Positions 44,025 to 55,597 of a stretch of DNA of 64,000 bases are shown one piece after another; position 1 is the first letter of the stretch, and each line of letters starts with the position of its first letter. The DNA is from Pyropia yezoensis (Eukaryota; Rhodophyta; Bangiophyceae; Bangiales; Bangiaceae). The DNA is taken from the NCBI GenBank assembly GCA_009829735.1, contig CM020618.1, positions 9,329,119 through 9,393,118 on the forward strand, given 5' to 3'. The notes under the pieces are model-generated. The model searched no databases. It was not told where the DNA came from and saw only the letters and a list, made by a program, of their open reading frames with translations. The translations under genes were made by a program, and so were the position numbers.

Positions 44025-46730
44025 CTAGTGACGCCCGTGGGTGCGGTGGTTGCCCCGGAACGCCCCGAAGAAGCCGCCTGCCCCTGGCCCCGTCGGGCGG
44101 GGGTTCGCGCCTCCCCCCACCCCCCCCGGGCCACCCGAGGACCCCGCGTCAGACCCCCCAGCCCCCCGTCCCGCCCCCGCCCCCCCCCCAGCGTTGGTAG
44201 ACGACACGTACCGGGGGACGCCAGCCCCCCCACGCCCGCCCCCAATGCCCAGCTCACCCAGCCGTGCCGCCAGCGTCGCGTCCGCGTCCATCCCCCGCGC
44301 GGCCACCCAGCCGTCCACGTCCGAAAGGAGTTTGCCCAGCACCTCCCCCTCCTTGGTGTAAAACGTCACCCCCTGGGAGAGGAAGCCGTGGAGCTCGCGG
44401 GCGGCCCCCGCGGCATCCGCAGCGGCGGCCACGCGAGCCCGTAGGTCGGGACTGTCCCCACCCCCGCCGCCGCTGCTGCTGCCGTCGCCGTCGTTGCCAG
44501 CCGCCGATGCCGCGTCCGCGGCGCGGCGCAGGGCGGTGACGCCCTTGTCCAGCTCTCCCGCTGCCCGCCGCGCTTCGGCCGCCAAACGGACCGCGTGGGC
44601 GTGTGGGCGCACGAGCGCCGCCGCCGCCCGAGACTGGGCCCACTCGTGACGGCTAGTGGGCTCGGTGGGTACGTCAGACACGTCCGGGGAAATGCCACCA
44701 AGGGCCCCCCGCAGCTCCGCCGCGGCCACAGCGTCCTCCCCGGCAGACAACGAAGCCCTCGCCTGGGTCATCTGGGGGTGGAGGGGGTCGAGGCAGCGCG
44801 TGACCGCCGCGGTGGGGTCCTCCTTGTCATCCGACCGGCCGCCGCCGCCGAGGCCACCCAAACCCAAAAAGCCCCCACGGTGATGGTGCTGGTGCACGCC
44901 GCCACCACCGCTCGTGCCAGAACCAAGAGTCACACCCGACAGGTCACCCAGGCCGTCAAGGCGGCCCAGGTCGGCTCGCCGCGACGCTAGGCGCTCCACC
45001 ACAAACGCGTCGCTACGGGCAGCGGTTGCCAGCTCCCCCTTGACCCGGTCGAGCGTCGCGACGTATTCACGGGTGAGTTCCGCAGACGGCGGGCGTTGAA
45101 GGTTGCCATGTGCCTCGGCTCGCAAGCGCTCGTCGGCAGCCGCCTCGGCCGCCAGCGCACGCTCAACGGTAGATACTTGGTACTGCACTTTCTGAGACAT
45201 GGCTGCCACCTCGCGGGAAAGGTCCTCAAGGCCGCGCAAGCCACCCATACCAACCGCCCAGCGCACATTGTTTAACACTTCGGCCGAAAGGGGCGGGCCG
45301 GCGTTGGAGGAGCCGCCAACGCCACCGCTACTGCTGCCGTCCTTCTTGCGCATCACTGGCGATGAAGATACCTCGGCCACGGCCGTGTCCGCCGCCAACA
45401 ACGACTCCTGTAAGGCAGTATAAGACTCACGCAGCGTGCGGGTGTCCGTATCGACCATCGCTTCAGCCACAGCAGTCACCTCTGCTGCGGCCGCCTCGCG
45501 CTCGCGCGCTGCATCGGCCGCTGCCGCCGCCGCCGTCCCATCAGGCTGGCGAGCGTACGCGGTGGCCGCCATTGCCGCCCGGGCAGCAGTGGCCGCCCCA
45601 GGGCGGGTGCTCGAAAAGAGCGCCACCGACGCCGGGTCGGCGCCGGCCGTCCCCGTCGCCAACGCGTCCACGTCGGCTGGCTCCACGGCGATGCGGGCCT
45701 CAATGTTGGGCAGCGACGTGGAGGCGGTCTGGAGGTAGATGCTGCGGTTTTCCCGGTCAGCCCGCTCCTGGCGTACGGACAGGGCGCCCTCGAGGGCGCC
45801 CACCCGCTGAAGTATCGAATCACCAATGGCCGCCCCAGGCGGCATCTTGTTGCGCACAATATGCCGCGCGTCCGCGAGCGCTGCCGTCGCTTCGCGGAGG
45901 TGACCGAGCTGGGAGGCCATGTCGTGGCCCGCCGAGGCAACAGCCGCAGCGTGCGCGTGGGCCTCGGCAGAGAATAGGCGCGCTGCGGCCGCGACGGGGG
46001 TGGCTAGCACCTCCCGCGCGCCGAGGTCCGCCTCCAACCCACCGGCCCCGCAATGCGCCGCGGTGGCGTCAAGCAGCTTGACCACCCCCGCTGCCAGCTT
46101 GGACGCCAATCCCTCCGACACCTTCGCCCGCACCGCTACGCGGTAGTAGGCCATCTGGGCGTTGGCCAACATCGCCGAGCGCAACGCCGCGAGGCCGTCG
46201 GATGACAGGTCTACCGTCACGTCTGCGGCCGCAATCGGAGGCGGCGCGGCGGCCAGGTGGCCCAGGAGACCCGCAGCAACCTTAAACGCCTTGAGCGCCG
46301 CCTTGTGGCCCTCGGCCGCCGACGCACGCGCTTCCGCAGCGCCCGCTGCGGCGGTGGCCACCGCAAGGTCCACCAGCACGGCAGCCCGCTCAAACGACAG
46401 CAGCGGGAGGGCGACGGATCGGGTGGGCGCAAACGCGTCTGTCCACGGCAGCCGCGCCTCGACGGTGGCGGCGTGCGGGAGGAAGAGGTTGAGGGAGGAC
46501 ACGTAGTCGGACAGCACCTTCGTACCGCCGTCAGCGAGCGTCGCCCCAGGGGCGCCCGCCAGCACCGCCGCCAGCGACGCGGTGGCCGTCCGTTGGGCGT
46601 CGAGGGCGCGGCACGCCGTCTCAAGGGGCCCCGGGTGAAAGGCGCCCGCGGGGAGGGCGCGGAAGAAGGCGGCGCCAATGTCAACGGGCTGGGTGGCCTT
46701 ACCCCGGACGAGCAGGTAGAAGGGGGCCAT
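44025..46730 (-). CDS. BRO1-domain protein, ALIX-like
   Basis: About 901 aa, single exon. ALIX/Bro1 proteins bind ESCRT-III and cargo during multivesicular-body sorting, cytokinesis and membrane repair. The BRO1 domain spans about residues 1-400, beginning MAPFYLLVRGKATQPVDIGA, with ALDAQRTATASLAA, SFERAAVLVDLAVATAAAGA, the helix HKAALKAFKVAAGLLGHLAA, and LANAQMAYYRVAVRAKVSEG (the conserved AQ.Y...A block). A long helical V-domain-like region follows to about residue 800 with many Ala/Glu/Arg heptads. The C-terminal 60 residues are Gly-rich with GAFRGNHRTHGRH. A Pro-rich tail with YPx/PSAP-like motifs was not seen, so it may be closer to shorter plant ALIX-type proteins. The start at 46730 is the only ATG close to the fold. 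Confidence 0.85.
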   Translation of the reverse strand: MAPFYLLVRGKATQPVDIGAAFFRALPAGAFHPGPLETACRALDAQRTATASLAAVLAGAPGATLADGGTKVLSDYVSSLNLFLPHAATVEARLPWTDAFAPTRSVALPLLSFERAAVLVDLAVATAAAGAAEARASAAEGHKAALKAFKVAAGLLGHLAAAPPPIAAADVTVDLSSDGLAALRSAMLANAQMAYYRVAVRAKVSEGLASKLAAGVVKLLDATAAHCGAGGLEADLGAREVLATPVAAAARLFSAEAHAHAAAVASAGHDMASQLGHLREATAALADARHIVRNKMPPGAAIGDSILQRVGALEGALSVRQERADRENRSIYLQTASTSLPNIEARIAVEPADVDALATGTAGADPASVALFSSTRPGAATAARAAMAATAYARQPDGTAAAAAADAAREREAAAAEVTAVAEAMVDTDTRTLRESYTALQESLLAADTAVAEVSSSPVMRKKDGSSSGGVGGSSNAGPPLSAEVLNNVRWAVGMGGLRGLEDLSREVAAMSQKVQYQVSTVERALAAEAAADERLRAEAHGNLQRPPSAELTREYVATLDRVKGELATAARSDAFVVERLASRRADLGRLDGLGDLSGVTLGSGTSGGGGVHQHHHRGGFLGLGGLGGGGRSDDKEDPTAAVTRCLDPLHPQMTQARASLSAGEDAVAAAELRGALGGISPDVSDVPTEPTSRHEWAQSRAAAALVRPHAHAVRLAAEARRAAGELDKGVTALRRAADAASAAGNDGDGSSSGGGGGDSPDLRARVAAAADAAGAARELHGFLSQGVTFYTKEGEVLGKLLSDVDGWVAARGMDADATLAARLGELGIGGGRGGAGVPRYVSSTNAGGGAGAGRGAGGSDAGSSGGPGGVGGGANPRPTGPGAGGFFGAFRGNHRTHGRH

Positions 46731-47369
46731 GGCAACGACACCGCCCGCCTGGGCGCGGCCCGCAACCCGGCGGGGCCTAGTGGCGGAGAGAGCACTCGGG
46801 AAGGGGGGGGTTGGGTCGGAGTGATGGAAGGTGATGCAGAAAAAAAGATGGGGTCGGGGGGGGAAGGTTGGTGAGGAAGGGGGGGGGAAGCGAGGGCACG
46901 GGACCACGTCGGTCCGTTGGACGAGGGTCGCCAGCGAGCAGACGAGAGTGACCCCACCGGGAAGGCCACCTACTCCTGCCGTGCAGAAGAGGATTGCTGT
47001 CGGCACCCCGCACGCATCCAATGGGTGTGCACCGTAGAGCACAAACAGGCTTGGGGCCAACACGTCTGTCGACATCCAGGATACAGCGCATCTGGAAGGG
47101 CCCTCGCTGTTGCTTGCACCTTTGTGGGCGCGCATTGCTGGGGTGCACGAGGCCACAGGCCATTACAGTGGATCCTGTCAACCCGACAGACTCTCTCCTC
47201 GCTCGACGACGGGTCTTTAAAGAGCACACGACCTGCGGACACAACAAGCACGAAACAAAAAACCTGTCACGCCCGTCATGCGACAGGCACTACGCAAGTA
47301 GGTTTCAGTTTTAGAAGCAACTACCGGTGAGCATCCCCGCCCTTACCCGTCCCGCCACTGTCACCAGCT
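46731..47369. other. Spacer between two same-strand genes
   Basis: 639 bp between the BRO1 start and the fasciclin stop, both on the minus strand. It is one of only two same-strand neighbour pairs in the window. No feature is recognised apart from G-rich DNA near 46800-46890. Confidence 0.5.
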
Positions 47370-48614
47370 CTACTCGCGCCCTCGGCGGGGCTCGCAGCGG
47401 CAGGCCTTGGCATTGAGCACTCGGTGGGTCTTGTGGCAGTACGTTTCCTTGTACGCGGGGCACACTGGCAGCGGCAGCAGCACGCCGTCAATTACGTGAA
47501 TCACACCGTTGGCGGCCGCCACGTCTCCCGGGTGAATGAGGGCGTTCATTCGCACCGCCGGAGCGGCGTCGACGATGCGGAGCCAGGGGCGGATGTGGAG
47601 GCGGCCGCCCTCGAGCGTCTGCACCGTCTTGCCCGCCAGCTGGCGGGTGGACACCTCGCGCGGGAGGACGTGGTAAGTGAGAATCCTCTTCAGGAGCGGC
47701 AGCGGGTCCCCGTCGCCGAGGGTGGTGAGCTTCTTGAGGATGTAGGCGAGCGCCTCATCGGGCTTGACATTGTCCTCATAGAGGCCGAGGGTGCGGGACA
47801 GCCGGATAAACGCGTCGTTGGTGGGCGCAAAGACGGTGAGGGAGGCGTCCCGGTCCGCGACAGCATCGACCAGATCGGCCGCCTCGAGGGCGGCGAGGAG
47901 GAGGGAAAAGTCGTCCGTCGAGGCCACGACCTCGGCAATCGTCTTGCGCCCGGGACGCCGTGCCGGCGTCGGCGTTGGGCGGGCTGGACGGGGTGCCCTA
48001 GTCGGCCGGGGCCTCGCTGTCGGCCGAGCCGGGCCCTGGGGCTCCCCTACGGCGACAGGCAGCAGTACCCCAGAGATGACGTGAACAATTCCGTTGTCCG
48101 CACGCACATCGGCCTTGAGAAGTTTCGCATCTGCCACTGCCGGCGCCTCGTCGATGAGAGACTCACCGTCATCGGCCAGGCGGACGCGTGGGCCTGCAAG
48201 AGGCTTGTACCCACCCGCCGCCCCCAGCGCCTTGGCGTCAACCACACCGTCCGCGACATGGTACTTGAGGATCGCGGTGAGCAGCGGGATGGGGTCCCCG
48301 CCGCCCAGCTCGGTCAGCGCTTCGACCAACGCCCCGTACGCGCCGTCCTTTTCATTGCCCCGGTAGCCGAGGCGCCGGGCGAGCGACACGAACGCGTCGT
48401 CGGTGGGCGCAAAGACCGTCAGGGACGCGTCCCGGTCGGCAACGACCGGGACGAGGTCGGCGGCGGTGAGGGCGCGGGTGAGGAGGGTAAAGTCAGGGCT
48501 CCCCGTCGCAATCTCTGCAATCGTCATGCCCGCCGCGGCGGTCGCCGCCGACGCGGCGGTGGCAGCTAGGCCAGCCAAACCGGCCACGACTGTAGTCAGG
48601 CGGAAGCGCCCCAT
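47370..48614 (-). CDS. Secreted protein with two fasciclin (FAS1) domains
   Basis: About 414 aa. FAS1 domains act in cell adhesion and extracellular matrix. An N-terminal signal peptide (MGRFRLTTVVAGLAGLAATA, then ASA) is followed by FAS1-1 at about residues 30-195 (TIAEIATGSPDFTLLTRALT, SLTVFAPTDDAFVSLARRLG, ILKYHVADGVV, NGIVHVISGVLLPV) and FAS1-2 at about 235-385 (TIAEVVASTDDFSLLLAALE, SLTVFAPTNDAFIRLSRTLG, ILTYHVLPREVS, NGVIHVIDGVLLPLPV). The linker is Pro/Thr/Arg/Ala-rich (PTARPRPTRAPRPARPTPTP), resembling a glycosylated hinge. The tail is Cys-containing (CPAYKETYCHKTHRVLNAKA, CRCEPRRGRE), with a KTHRxxNAxxCxC pattern that could be disulfide-bonded. No GPI-like hydrophobic C terminus. The ATG at 48614 is the natural start because earlier sequence lacks a signal. 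Likely a cell-wall or matrix protein. Confidence 0.88.
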   Translation of the reverse strand: MGRFRLTTVVAGLAGLAATAASAATAAAGMTIAEIATGSPDFTLLTRALTAADLVPVVADRDASLTVFAPTDDAFVSLARRLGYRGNEKDGAYGALVEALTELGGGDPIPLLTAILKYHVADGVVDAKALGAAGGYKPLAGPRVRLADDGESLIDEAPAVADAKLLKADVRADNGIVHVISGVLLPVAVGEPQGPARPTARPRPTRAPRPARPTPTPARRPGRKTIAEVVASTDDFSLLLAALEAADLVDAVADRDASLTVFAPTNDAFIRLSRTLGLYEDNVKPDEALAYILKKLTTLGDGDPLPLLKRILTYHVLPREVSTRQLAGKTVQTLEGGRLHIRPWLRIVDAAPAVRMNALIHPGDVAAANGVIHVIDGVLLPLPVCPAYKETYCHKTHRVLNAKACRCEPRRGRE

Positions 48615-50513
48615 AGCTGCGAGGGGTGTAGGCGGGGCTCGGCGACGTGGGAGACAGGGGCGAAGTGCGTGGCCAATGGAAGGATGGACCCTGGGGCAGA
48701 GGCTACCCAAGAGAAAACACAGTCCCGGGTGCGAGGCCTGGGTACAGCTCCCTCCACGTCGGGTCGCCTGCGCCACCGCACACACAGAGCCAACGCCTTT
48801 TTATACCGCGCATGGGTAGTGTGGCTCTGCGTGGCGGCGGACAGCGTGCGCGCCGCGCCCCTATTCAGCCGAGGTAATTCACACGATGCACTCCTGCCCG
48901 CCACGGCGAACCACACATGTGCCACGAGGGCGTGCGGCAGCCGCAGACTTCCCGCCTCTCCCCCTACACCCTATCCTCCATGGCTGCGACCGCGCCATCT
49001 TCTCCATGGCTGCAAAGTGGGTGGCAACAGCAGCGTGGTTGCAGCAACGTCCCATCCCCTACTACATACCCCCCCTATTTCGAGTGGCCGACGGGCTGTT
49101 CTCGGGATCTGGCGGTTTGTGGGCCACCTGGATTGATCTATTCCATCCCTCCGCGCGGGGGCAAACAGCCCTCCCTCTCCTATTGGCTGGGCGGCGGTTT
49201 TGCTACCAAATCTCGACGCCGGGTGCGGTGAGTCATATGGCGACGAGGCGGGGCTCCCGACGACTAAATGTGTAATGGGTGGTGGAGGGTGGCCCGATCG
49301 CGCACCCCCCGCTACAGCTCGGCGTCGATCAGGCATTCGTGCGGCCAAGGTCTGAGCCGCCTTCTGCGCCGCTGTCGACGCCGCCGGCTGCTGCCATCCG
49401 TAGAACCCTGGGGGGATGGGTCGCGGCCACCAGGGGAGGTGTCAACAGACGAGCTGGCCTTCGTGACCGTGCTGGTATGACTGTGGCGAGTGGAACTATA
49501 GCGGTTGGGCGCGACCTGCGTGCCTTTGGTGGGGCGGGGGGAGGAGGTGTTCTCAGCTGCTGGAACGCCTCGTAGTCGACCCACGGGTGCCCAACACGGG
49601 TGCGAGTACCCCAAAGATTGGATTAGTCCACACAATGGCCGGCCGGTGGTGTGAGCGACTTATACGCCCAAGGGAGGCGATGGCGATAGGCGCCACAGCA
49701 CTAAGGAACACAAGAAGAAACAGGAAAAGTGAGCAGGCACCGAGGGTGGTGGGTACATCAGGTTGTTCCTATCCCCCGAGCAAACCCGCACGCGCCCGCG
49801 ACCGCTACGTTTTCCTCTTTCCTCTGCGACTGTCTGAATCGGCTTCGCATCGGTCCTAACGCTCCTCCTCCTCTTCCCCCTAACGCTGCTAGACGCCCCC
49901 ACTTTCTATCTTACGCAGAGGCAAAGGGGAATAGGGCCGCGATGGGGTCGCAGAAAGCGCACAAGTGCGTGGTGTCCTTGGGGGGCGAGCGACCGCCTGT
50001 GCTCCCATGCGCTACGCGATACGCAGGAAGCCCAGGTGGACGTGACGCCTGTTCCAATTGGTGTCCCCGCGGAGTTGCCCATCACCATATCGTTCTCCCC
50101 GTAGTCAGCCGCAGGTATGGCAAAGAGACAAACTAATGCGAATCTTTTTTTTTTCTCGCGGAACTGGCAGTAGGGTTGGATCGGGCGCCCCCTCTCTGGG
50201 GGCACGGACCACTCGCCGGCCGCCAACTCCGACTCCTCCCGCCCGCCACTCCCCGTACTCCCAGCCTCTCTGTTCACCTCTGGCATCACCCGCCACCCGC
50301 CACTCCTCCGCCCGGCCTCAGCTGTTGCACCTGCGTCTGCCTGCGCAGCCTGACGTTTGCGGAGGGCGCAACATCGGCGGAGCACCCCCCGCTTGCGGCG
50401 CGGTCCCCGTAGCGATAGACGGCCACTTCCCCGCGGGTGGACCCGTCTTGAAAAATACCTTTGTTGCGAATGTGATTATCACTGAGCAGAGTATTTGACG
50501 TACCACTTGTACA

Positions 50514-50547
50514 AGTTCTTCAGTTAGTGAACCTCCGTCGAAGAACT
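50514..50547. repeat. Hairpin, 8-bp arms
   Basis: AGTTCTTC (50514-50521) pairs with GAAGAACT (50540-50547) around an 18-nt loop, within the AT-rich island. Confidence 0.65.
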
Positions 50548-50566
50548 GCTCTCTTTCTGCGACAAA

Positions 50567-50962
50567 TGTGGCGGGTGACGATAGAATTCTCATTATTTTT
50601 GGGTTTTTTTTCTGAGTTAGCACCACCTCTGGATCGGGCTCCTCCAGAGCAAGCTAACGAGCTCATTTTTTAAGTGCAGTGAAACTGACAAACATTCTCC
50701 AATGTAAGCATGTTTTGACACTTCTGCTTACTTTAGAGAACAAGAGAATATTTAGGTGAGACACCAGACTTATGCAGGGGGCTACTTAGAAATTGTGACA
50801 TGGGGGGGCCCAGTGTGGCCATCGCAGGGCCCACGTTATCGTAAAGCTCGATACAAGTACGCGGCGTGATCAAGGCGACTTTAGGATGCACAATCTTCGA
50901 TGGAGGCTATCTCGGCTCGGGCCTGCTCAAGAAAAATGAGAATTCTATCGTCACCCGCCACA
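50567..50962. repeat. 28-bp perfect inverted repeat, arms 340 bp apart
   Basis: The 28-base arm at 50567-50594 begins TGTGGCGGGTGACGATAGAA, continues TTCTCATT, and recurs as the exact reverse complement at 50935-50962. Partial similarity extends a few bases beyond the arms. The 340-bp interior is AT-rich and holds a GTAAGCA/TGCTTAC hairpin (50704-50731). It resembles a small inverted-repeat transposon or an inverted duplication; no target-site duplication could be fixed. Confidence 0.75.
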
Positions 50963-52202
50963 AATACTTCCGTACACCTCAAGTGCAGCCCCGCACTGGT
51001 CAACCGTCCTCCATTGTGCAGCCCGCACAAGTGTCAGCAAAGTCGATCGTGGCACGATCTCCTGCCTGTCCTTGCTGCACGGGTCCAACCGACGAGACCA
51101 TCTCTCCGCATCCAGCCAATCGCCACGTGGATGCTTCCGTGCGGCACAGGTGCCGCCGCGGCCGCCCCCCACGCAGGCGCAGCAGTCCAACCCTTGCTGT
51201 GGCACACCCCCCCCTTCGCGTTGTGGCCCGTCCCACGGACGGCCAGCCACGGCCGGCCCCGCAGCCAGCACACACCGGCAGGGGGTCACCCGCTGCGCAC
51301 CGTGCCGCCGTGGCCGGCAGGGCTGTGGCTGGTGGGACACGGCCCACCCCAAAGGGGTGCGCGGCTGGCCGGTGCGCCAGGCAGGTGCGGGCGGGGGAGG
51401 GCGGGGGGGGGGGCCCCCCCCCTCCCCCGGGGGGGGGGAGGGGGGGGAGGGGGAGAGCCCGTCGCGACAGCCAGGCACGCGCCTCGGTCGGGGATCTGCG
51501 GCTGGGGAGGCCGCCGCGGCTCTGTCTGCTCGCGCCGCTCTGCTCCTTCCCCCCTCCCTCCTCCCCCCCCACCCCTGCACAGCGCTGCGGCCGTTGCCGG
51601 GGCCACTGCCGAGGCGCACGCCGGCCGGCGTGGGAGGGAGCGGGGCGGCCCGACGGCGGCGGCGGCGGCGGCGGCGGGGGGGGCAACAAAGACCCCCGCA
51701 GCAACCCGTGGCGGGTGGTCAAACCCCCGACCACCCTCGGGAGACACCCCCCCCCCCCCCCCCCACACCCCCCTTTCCGCATTGGGAGCACACACCGGCG
51801 CACGGGCGGATGGAAAGGGCGGCCCCCCCCCCCCCCCACGCCCCGCCTCGCCCCTGTTTCTTTTGTATCCAGCGTGGATCCCCCCCACGACCCCACTCAC
51901 CACCAACACCCCCCCCCCCCCCCCCCCTCTCCTGTTCCATTCCATCCCCCAGGGTCGCGAGTGTCCAAACGGCGCGTGGTGGAGAAAAAAAATCTCCATT
52001 CCCCGACCGGCACCAGTGCCACCACCCGCAAGCACAAAAGAGCCACAGTCGAGCTAGATGGCCAGCTGGATGGAGCGCCCCCAAGCCGTTGCCGTGTGCC
52101 ACGCGCGGCGGCGGCCGCCGCCTCGTCGGCACCAGTCTAGTGAGCCGTGAAGCGGCACGGTTTGTGTGGACCGACGGCGGCGGTGCTTGGCCGCTCAACG
52201 GC

Positions 52203-52219
52203 AAAAAAAAAAAAAAAAA
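52203..52219. repeat. Poly-A run
   Basis: About 17 consecutive A at the start of a G/C-homopolymer belt, with no gene context. Candidate retro-insertion tail or simple slippage. Confidence 0.7.
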
Positions 52220-52742
52220 AAGGGGGGGAGAGGAGGCTGAGTGGGGGGGGGGGGGCCATCCAGGCTGGCGGCGGAGCCACAGCATCCCACCCCTCGTCAC
52301 CTCGTCTCCCTCCCTTAGCCCAAGCAACCATCTCAACTCAACGGCCTGGCATCCTCGGCCATTGACACCTCCCCCCCCCCCCCCCCCCCTCCCACCCCCC
52401 CCCCTCTTTCCCCGTTGCCCCAGCGGGTGGTTGGTGTGCTTGGCGGGCACACCCCCCGCGCATGGCCGGCGAGGGTGGGGGGGGGGAAGAAGGCGTGGCA
52501 CCTGCACCCCACACTGGGATTCATCCCCTTTTTCCACCAGTCTCTTTTGCCCCCCTGTGGGAGAGAGCGCGCCGACACCCGGCGGGTCGGGACGCGCAGC
52601 CCCCGCTTCCCTCACCGGCTGTTGTGCCACAACGTCCACCCCCCATCCCCACCCTCCCTCCATTGCAAGCCTCATCCACAAAAAGGGGGCGAGAGCGGGG
52701 GGGGGGGGGGGAAATAGATTGTTCCCCCTCTCCCGCCCTCCT

Positions 52743-52780
<38 letters not shown>

Positions 52781-54420
52781 CTCCCTTCCCCCCTCCACCT
52801 CTGGACCGCCGCGCTCCCCCAACCCCCCGTTTTGTTTTGTTTTTTTTTTCGCCTCGACCGCGCGCGCACACGCGGTCCAGCGGCTGCGGCGGGGCGACAG
52901 AACCGGCCGTCCCCGCCGTCCCTCCTCCTCTGCTTCCCCCTCTCGCCGGCTGGCTGTCTGCCCCTCACCCACCCCCACCCCCACCCTCACCCACCCCCAC
53001 CCCCACCCCCACCCACCCCCCCCCCTTTCCCTCCCCCGGCGCCACGCACGGCCGGCCGTGCCACGACTGCCACGACTGGCATCCTACAGGCGCGCTCCTC
53101 CACACCCCCCCCCCCCCCAACCTTCCCCCCCCCCCCCACCCCCTCAACCCCCCCGATCCCCCTCCCCGCCCCCCCACCCGCTGTGGCAGCGCTGTGCCAC
53201 GACGCGCGGGCGGGCGGGCGCGCAGCCGCCCCACCGGTGGGGGGGGGTCCGTCGGTGGGGTGGGCAGGCACGTGGGGTGGGGTGGGGTGGGTGGGTGGGG
53301 TAGTGGCGTCGGCGTCTGCTGGCTGTGCCTGCCCCGGCCCCACCCCAACCCCCCCCCCCCCCGGGTCCCCTCGACTCTTTGCCCGTTTCTCACCTACACG
53401 CCGCTGGCCGCCACACCCCCTCCTCCCCCTATACTTTCCCCCCACAAAAGCCCGGGTGGGGGGGCGGGGGGGGGGGTGGGGGGGGGGGGTGGGCTCCCGT
53501 TGTGTGGTGGCCGACGGTGCTGGGCGACCGGCCGGCCGCCGCAGCGGCGGGCGGCGGCGGCGGCCACGCCGACGCGGGCGTGCGTGTGGGCGGGGGAGGG
53601 GCCCCCCACACGTCGGCGCGGCCACCCCACCACCCACCCCCCCCCCCCTCCTCCCCCAGCCGACTGGCCGTTGCCCCTGAGGCGGCGGGGGGGGGAGGAG
53701 AGCGGCGATGGCGTGGGTGGCGGCCGGCGTGGCAGCGGCGGCCGCCCCACCGGCGGGGCCGCCAATGGGGGGAGGCAGACGAGGCGCGCCCGACACTACC
53801 ACCCCCCCCCCCCCTCCTTCCTCGTGCTCCTCCTCCTCCTCCCTCTCTCCTCTCCCCCCCCACCCCCCCCCCCTCCCCCCAAACCCCTAATCCTTTTTGC
53901 CGCCCCAACCCGCTCGGCCGGCTGCGTGCGCGCGCGCGCGGCCGCGCCGCCGGCGGTGGTGGCCGTGTGCGCAGGATGGGGGGTGGGGGGGGGGGGGGTG
54001 CGGGTGGGTGGGGGCGGCGGCAGCCTCCCCCTCCCCCCACTCCTCGTGGCGGCCACCCCGCCCGCCCCCCCCCCCCCCCCCCCGCGGTCGCCACCGCGCC
54101 GGTCGCCCCTTTTCCCCCACCGCCCCCCCCTCCCACAAGGGGGGGCGACACTGGGCAGAGCCCGCCGCGCCGTCCCCCGCACGGGGCCACGGCCAACGAC
54201 ACGCGCGGCGCGGGGGGGGGGCGTGTGGCTCGCCACCCCCCCCGTCCGCCCCGCCCCGCCCCGCCGTCCCCCCCCCCCCTCTCTCTCCCCCCTCTGCACC
54301 ACCGCGCCGCGGGCGAGGGGGGGGGTCCTCCCTGCGCTGGCCGACGGTGGCCACCGCCCCGCCTCGGCCGTGGCGCGTCTCTTTAACGGAAAAAGGGGGG
54401 TGGTGGGCACACGCCTCTGT

Positions 54421-54422
<2 letters not shown>

Positions 54423-54451
<29 letters not shown>
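54423..54451. repeat. 29-base T homopolymer
   Basis: Uninterrupted T run, the longest non-G/C homopolymer in the window. It directly precedes another long G run at about 54489-54510. Confidence 0.9.
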
Positions 54452-55138
54452 CTGCCTTGCCCTGCCGGCCACGCCGTTGGTGGACGGTGGGGGGGGGGGG
54501 GGGGGGGGGGGTGGTGGTGGAGGAGAGGGTGTACGGTGGTGGGTGGGGGGTGGACGAGGGGGCACGTTGAGGGAGAGGGTGTACGGTATCCCGCCGCCCT
54601 CCGCCCCCCCTCCCCCCCCTAGGTCTGCCAGCGCGGCAGAGCGGAAGACGGCCGTCTGGCCGCCACCGGCGCCTGCTGGGCCGCTGCCCCCGCGGGGGGG
54701 TGGGGGGCGTGCACCCGCCAGCGGGGGGGCCGGCTAGCCGCCACGCACGGCAGACGGAGGCGGGGTTGGTCTGGCTGCCCCCGCCTACCTACGCCTTCCA
54801 AACGCCCCCGCCCCCCCCCCCCCCTTTGCTCCCCCCCCCCCCCACCGTCCGTCTACCTACATACCTCCTGCCACCCGCCGCCACCGTCGCCGCTGCCGCC
54901 GCCCCCGCCGCCGACACTGGGTGGTGGGGTGCGCTTGCCGGCCTCCACAACACCCACACCCCCACCGGCGGGGGTGGCTGGTGTGGGTGTCTCCCCCCGG
55001 CCGCTCTCCCCCCCCCTCCCCCCTCCCCCAATCCTCCTCCTCCCCCCCCCCGCCGGTCGGCCGTCGGTCTCTGCCCGTGCCTCCACCCTGCCGCACCAGT
55101 GGTGTGGGGGGGGGTGCCACCGCCGGCCGGCCGCCCGA

Positions 55139-55140
<2 letters not shown>

Positions 55141-55169
<29 letters not shown>

Positions 55170-55170
55170 C
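55141..55170. repeat. (GCCT)n microsatellite
   Basis: About seven tandem GCCT/TGCC units. Confidence 0.9.
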
Positions 55171-55597
55171 CCGCCCTCCCCCTCCCCTTCCCCCCTTTCC
55201 CCCTTCCCCCCCCCCCCTCAACGCAACCCGCTCCCGCCGGACGGCACGCGGACGCCGTTGGTGGTGGGCGCGTGTGGCTGCCGGTCAGCCGTTGGGCGGC
55301 TGCCCCCACTCCTTCCCCCCCACTCCCCCTCCCACCCCCGCTTCCGGTCTGGGCTCTCCACCAGTCTCCCGCTGCTGTTGCCCGCTCGGACGGACACCGT
55401 CGCGTCCTTTTTCCCCTCCCTCCTCCTTCCGTCCCAGCCCGTCCCCCCCACCAACCACAACAACCCCCCCCATCCCTCTCGCTTCCCCCCCCCCCTACCC
55501 CTTGGAGTAGTAGCCGCGCAGCCGCCGGCTGCGCCGCCCCCCTTCCACCTGCCCCGTCGCCGCCGCCGCCGTCGCCGCCGCCGCCGGCCACCGCCCC

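Larger units (their letters stand above)
48615..55597. other. 7-kb gene-poor region, homopolymer belt
   Basis: Largest spacer in the window. From 48620 to 50430 composition is normal; several short open frames on either strand lack any domain. From 50430 to 50970 it is AT-rich and carries inverted repeats. From 51000 to 55600 almost all is C- or G-homopolymer, with (TGCC)n, (CCCCCA)n, a 29-base T run and many 10-38 base C or G runs. Long frames here have only Pro/Gly/Arg content and alternate strands, so none is supported as a gene. Confidence 0.6.

Noticed and set aside
50567-50962. LTR or retrotransposon hypothesis for the 28-bp repeat
   Set aside because: The arms are inverted, not direct, and no reverse transcriptase, integrase or primer-binding site is seen between them.
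51072-53303. Long plus-strand open frames in the homopolymer belt
   Set aside because: Poly-Pro/Gly/Arg text that is equally open on several frames; expected by chance at this GC content.
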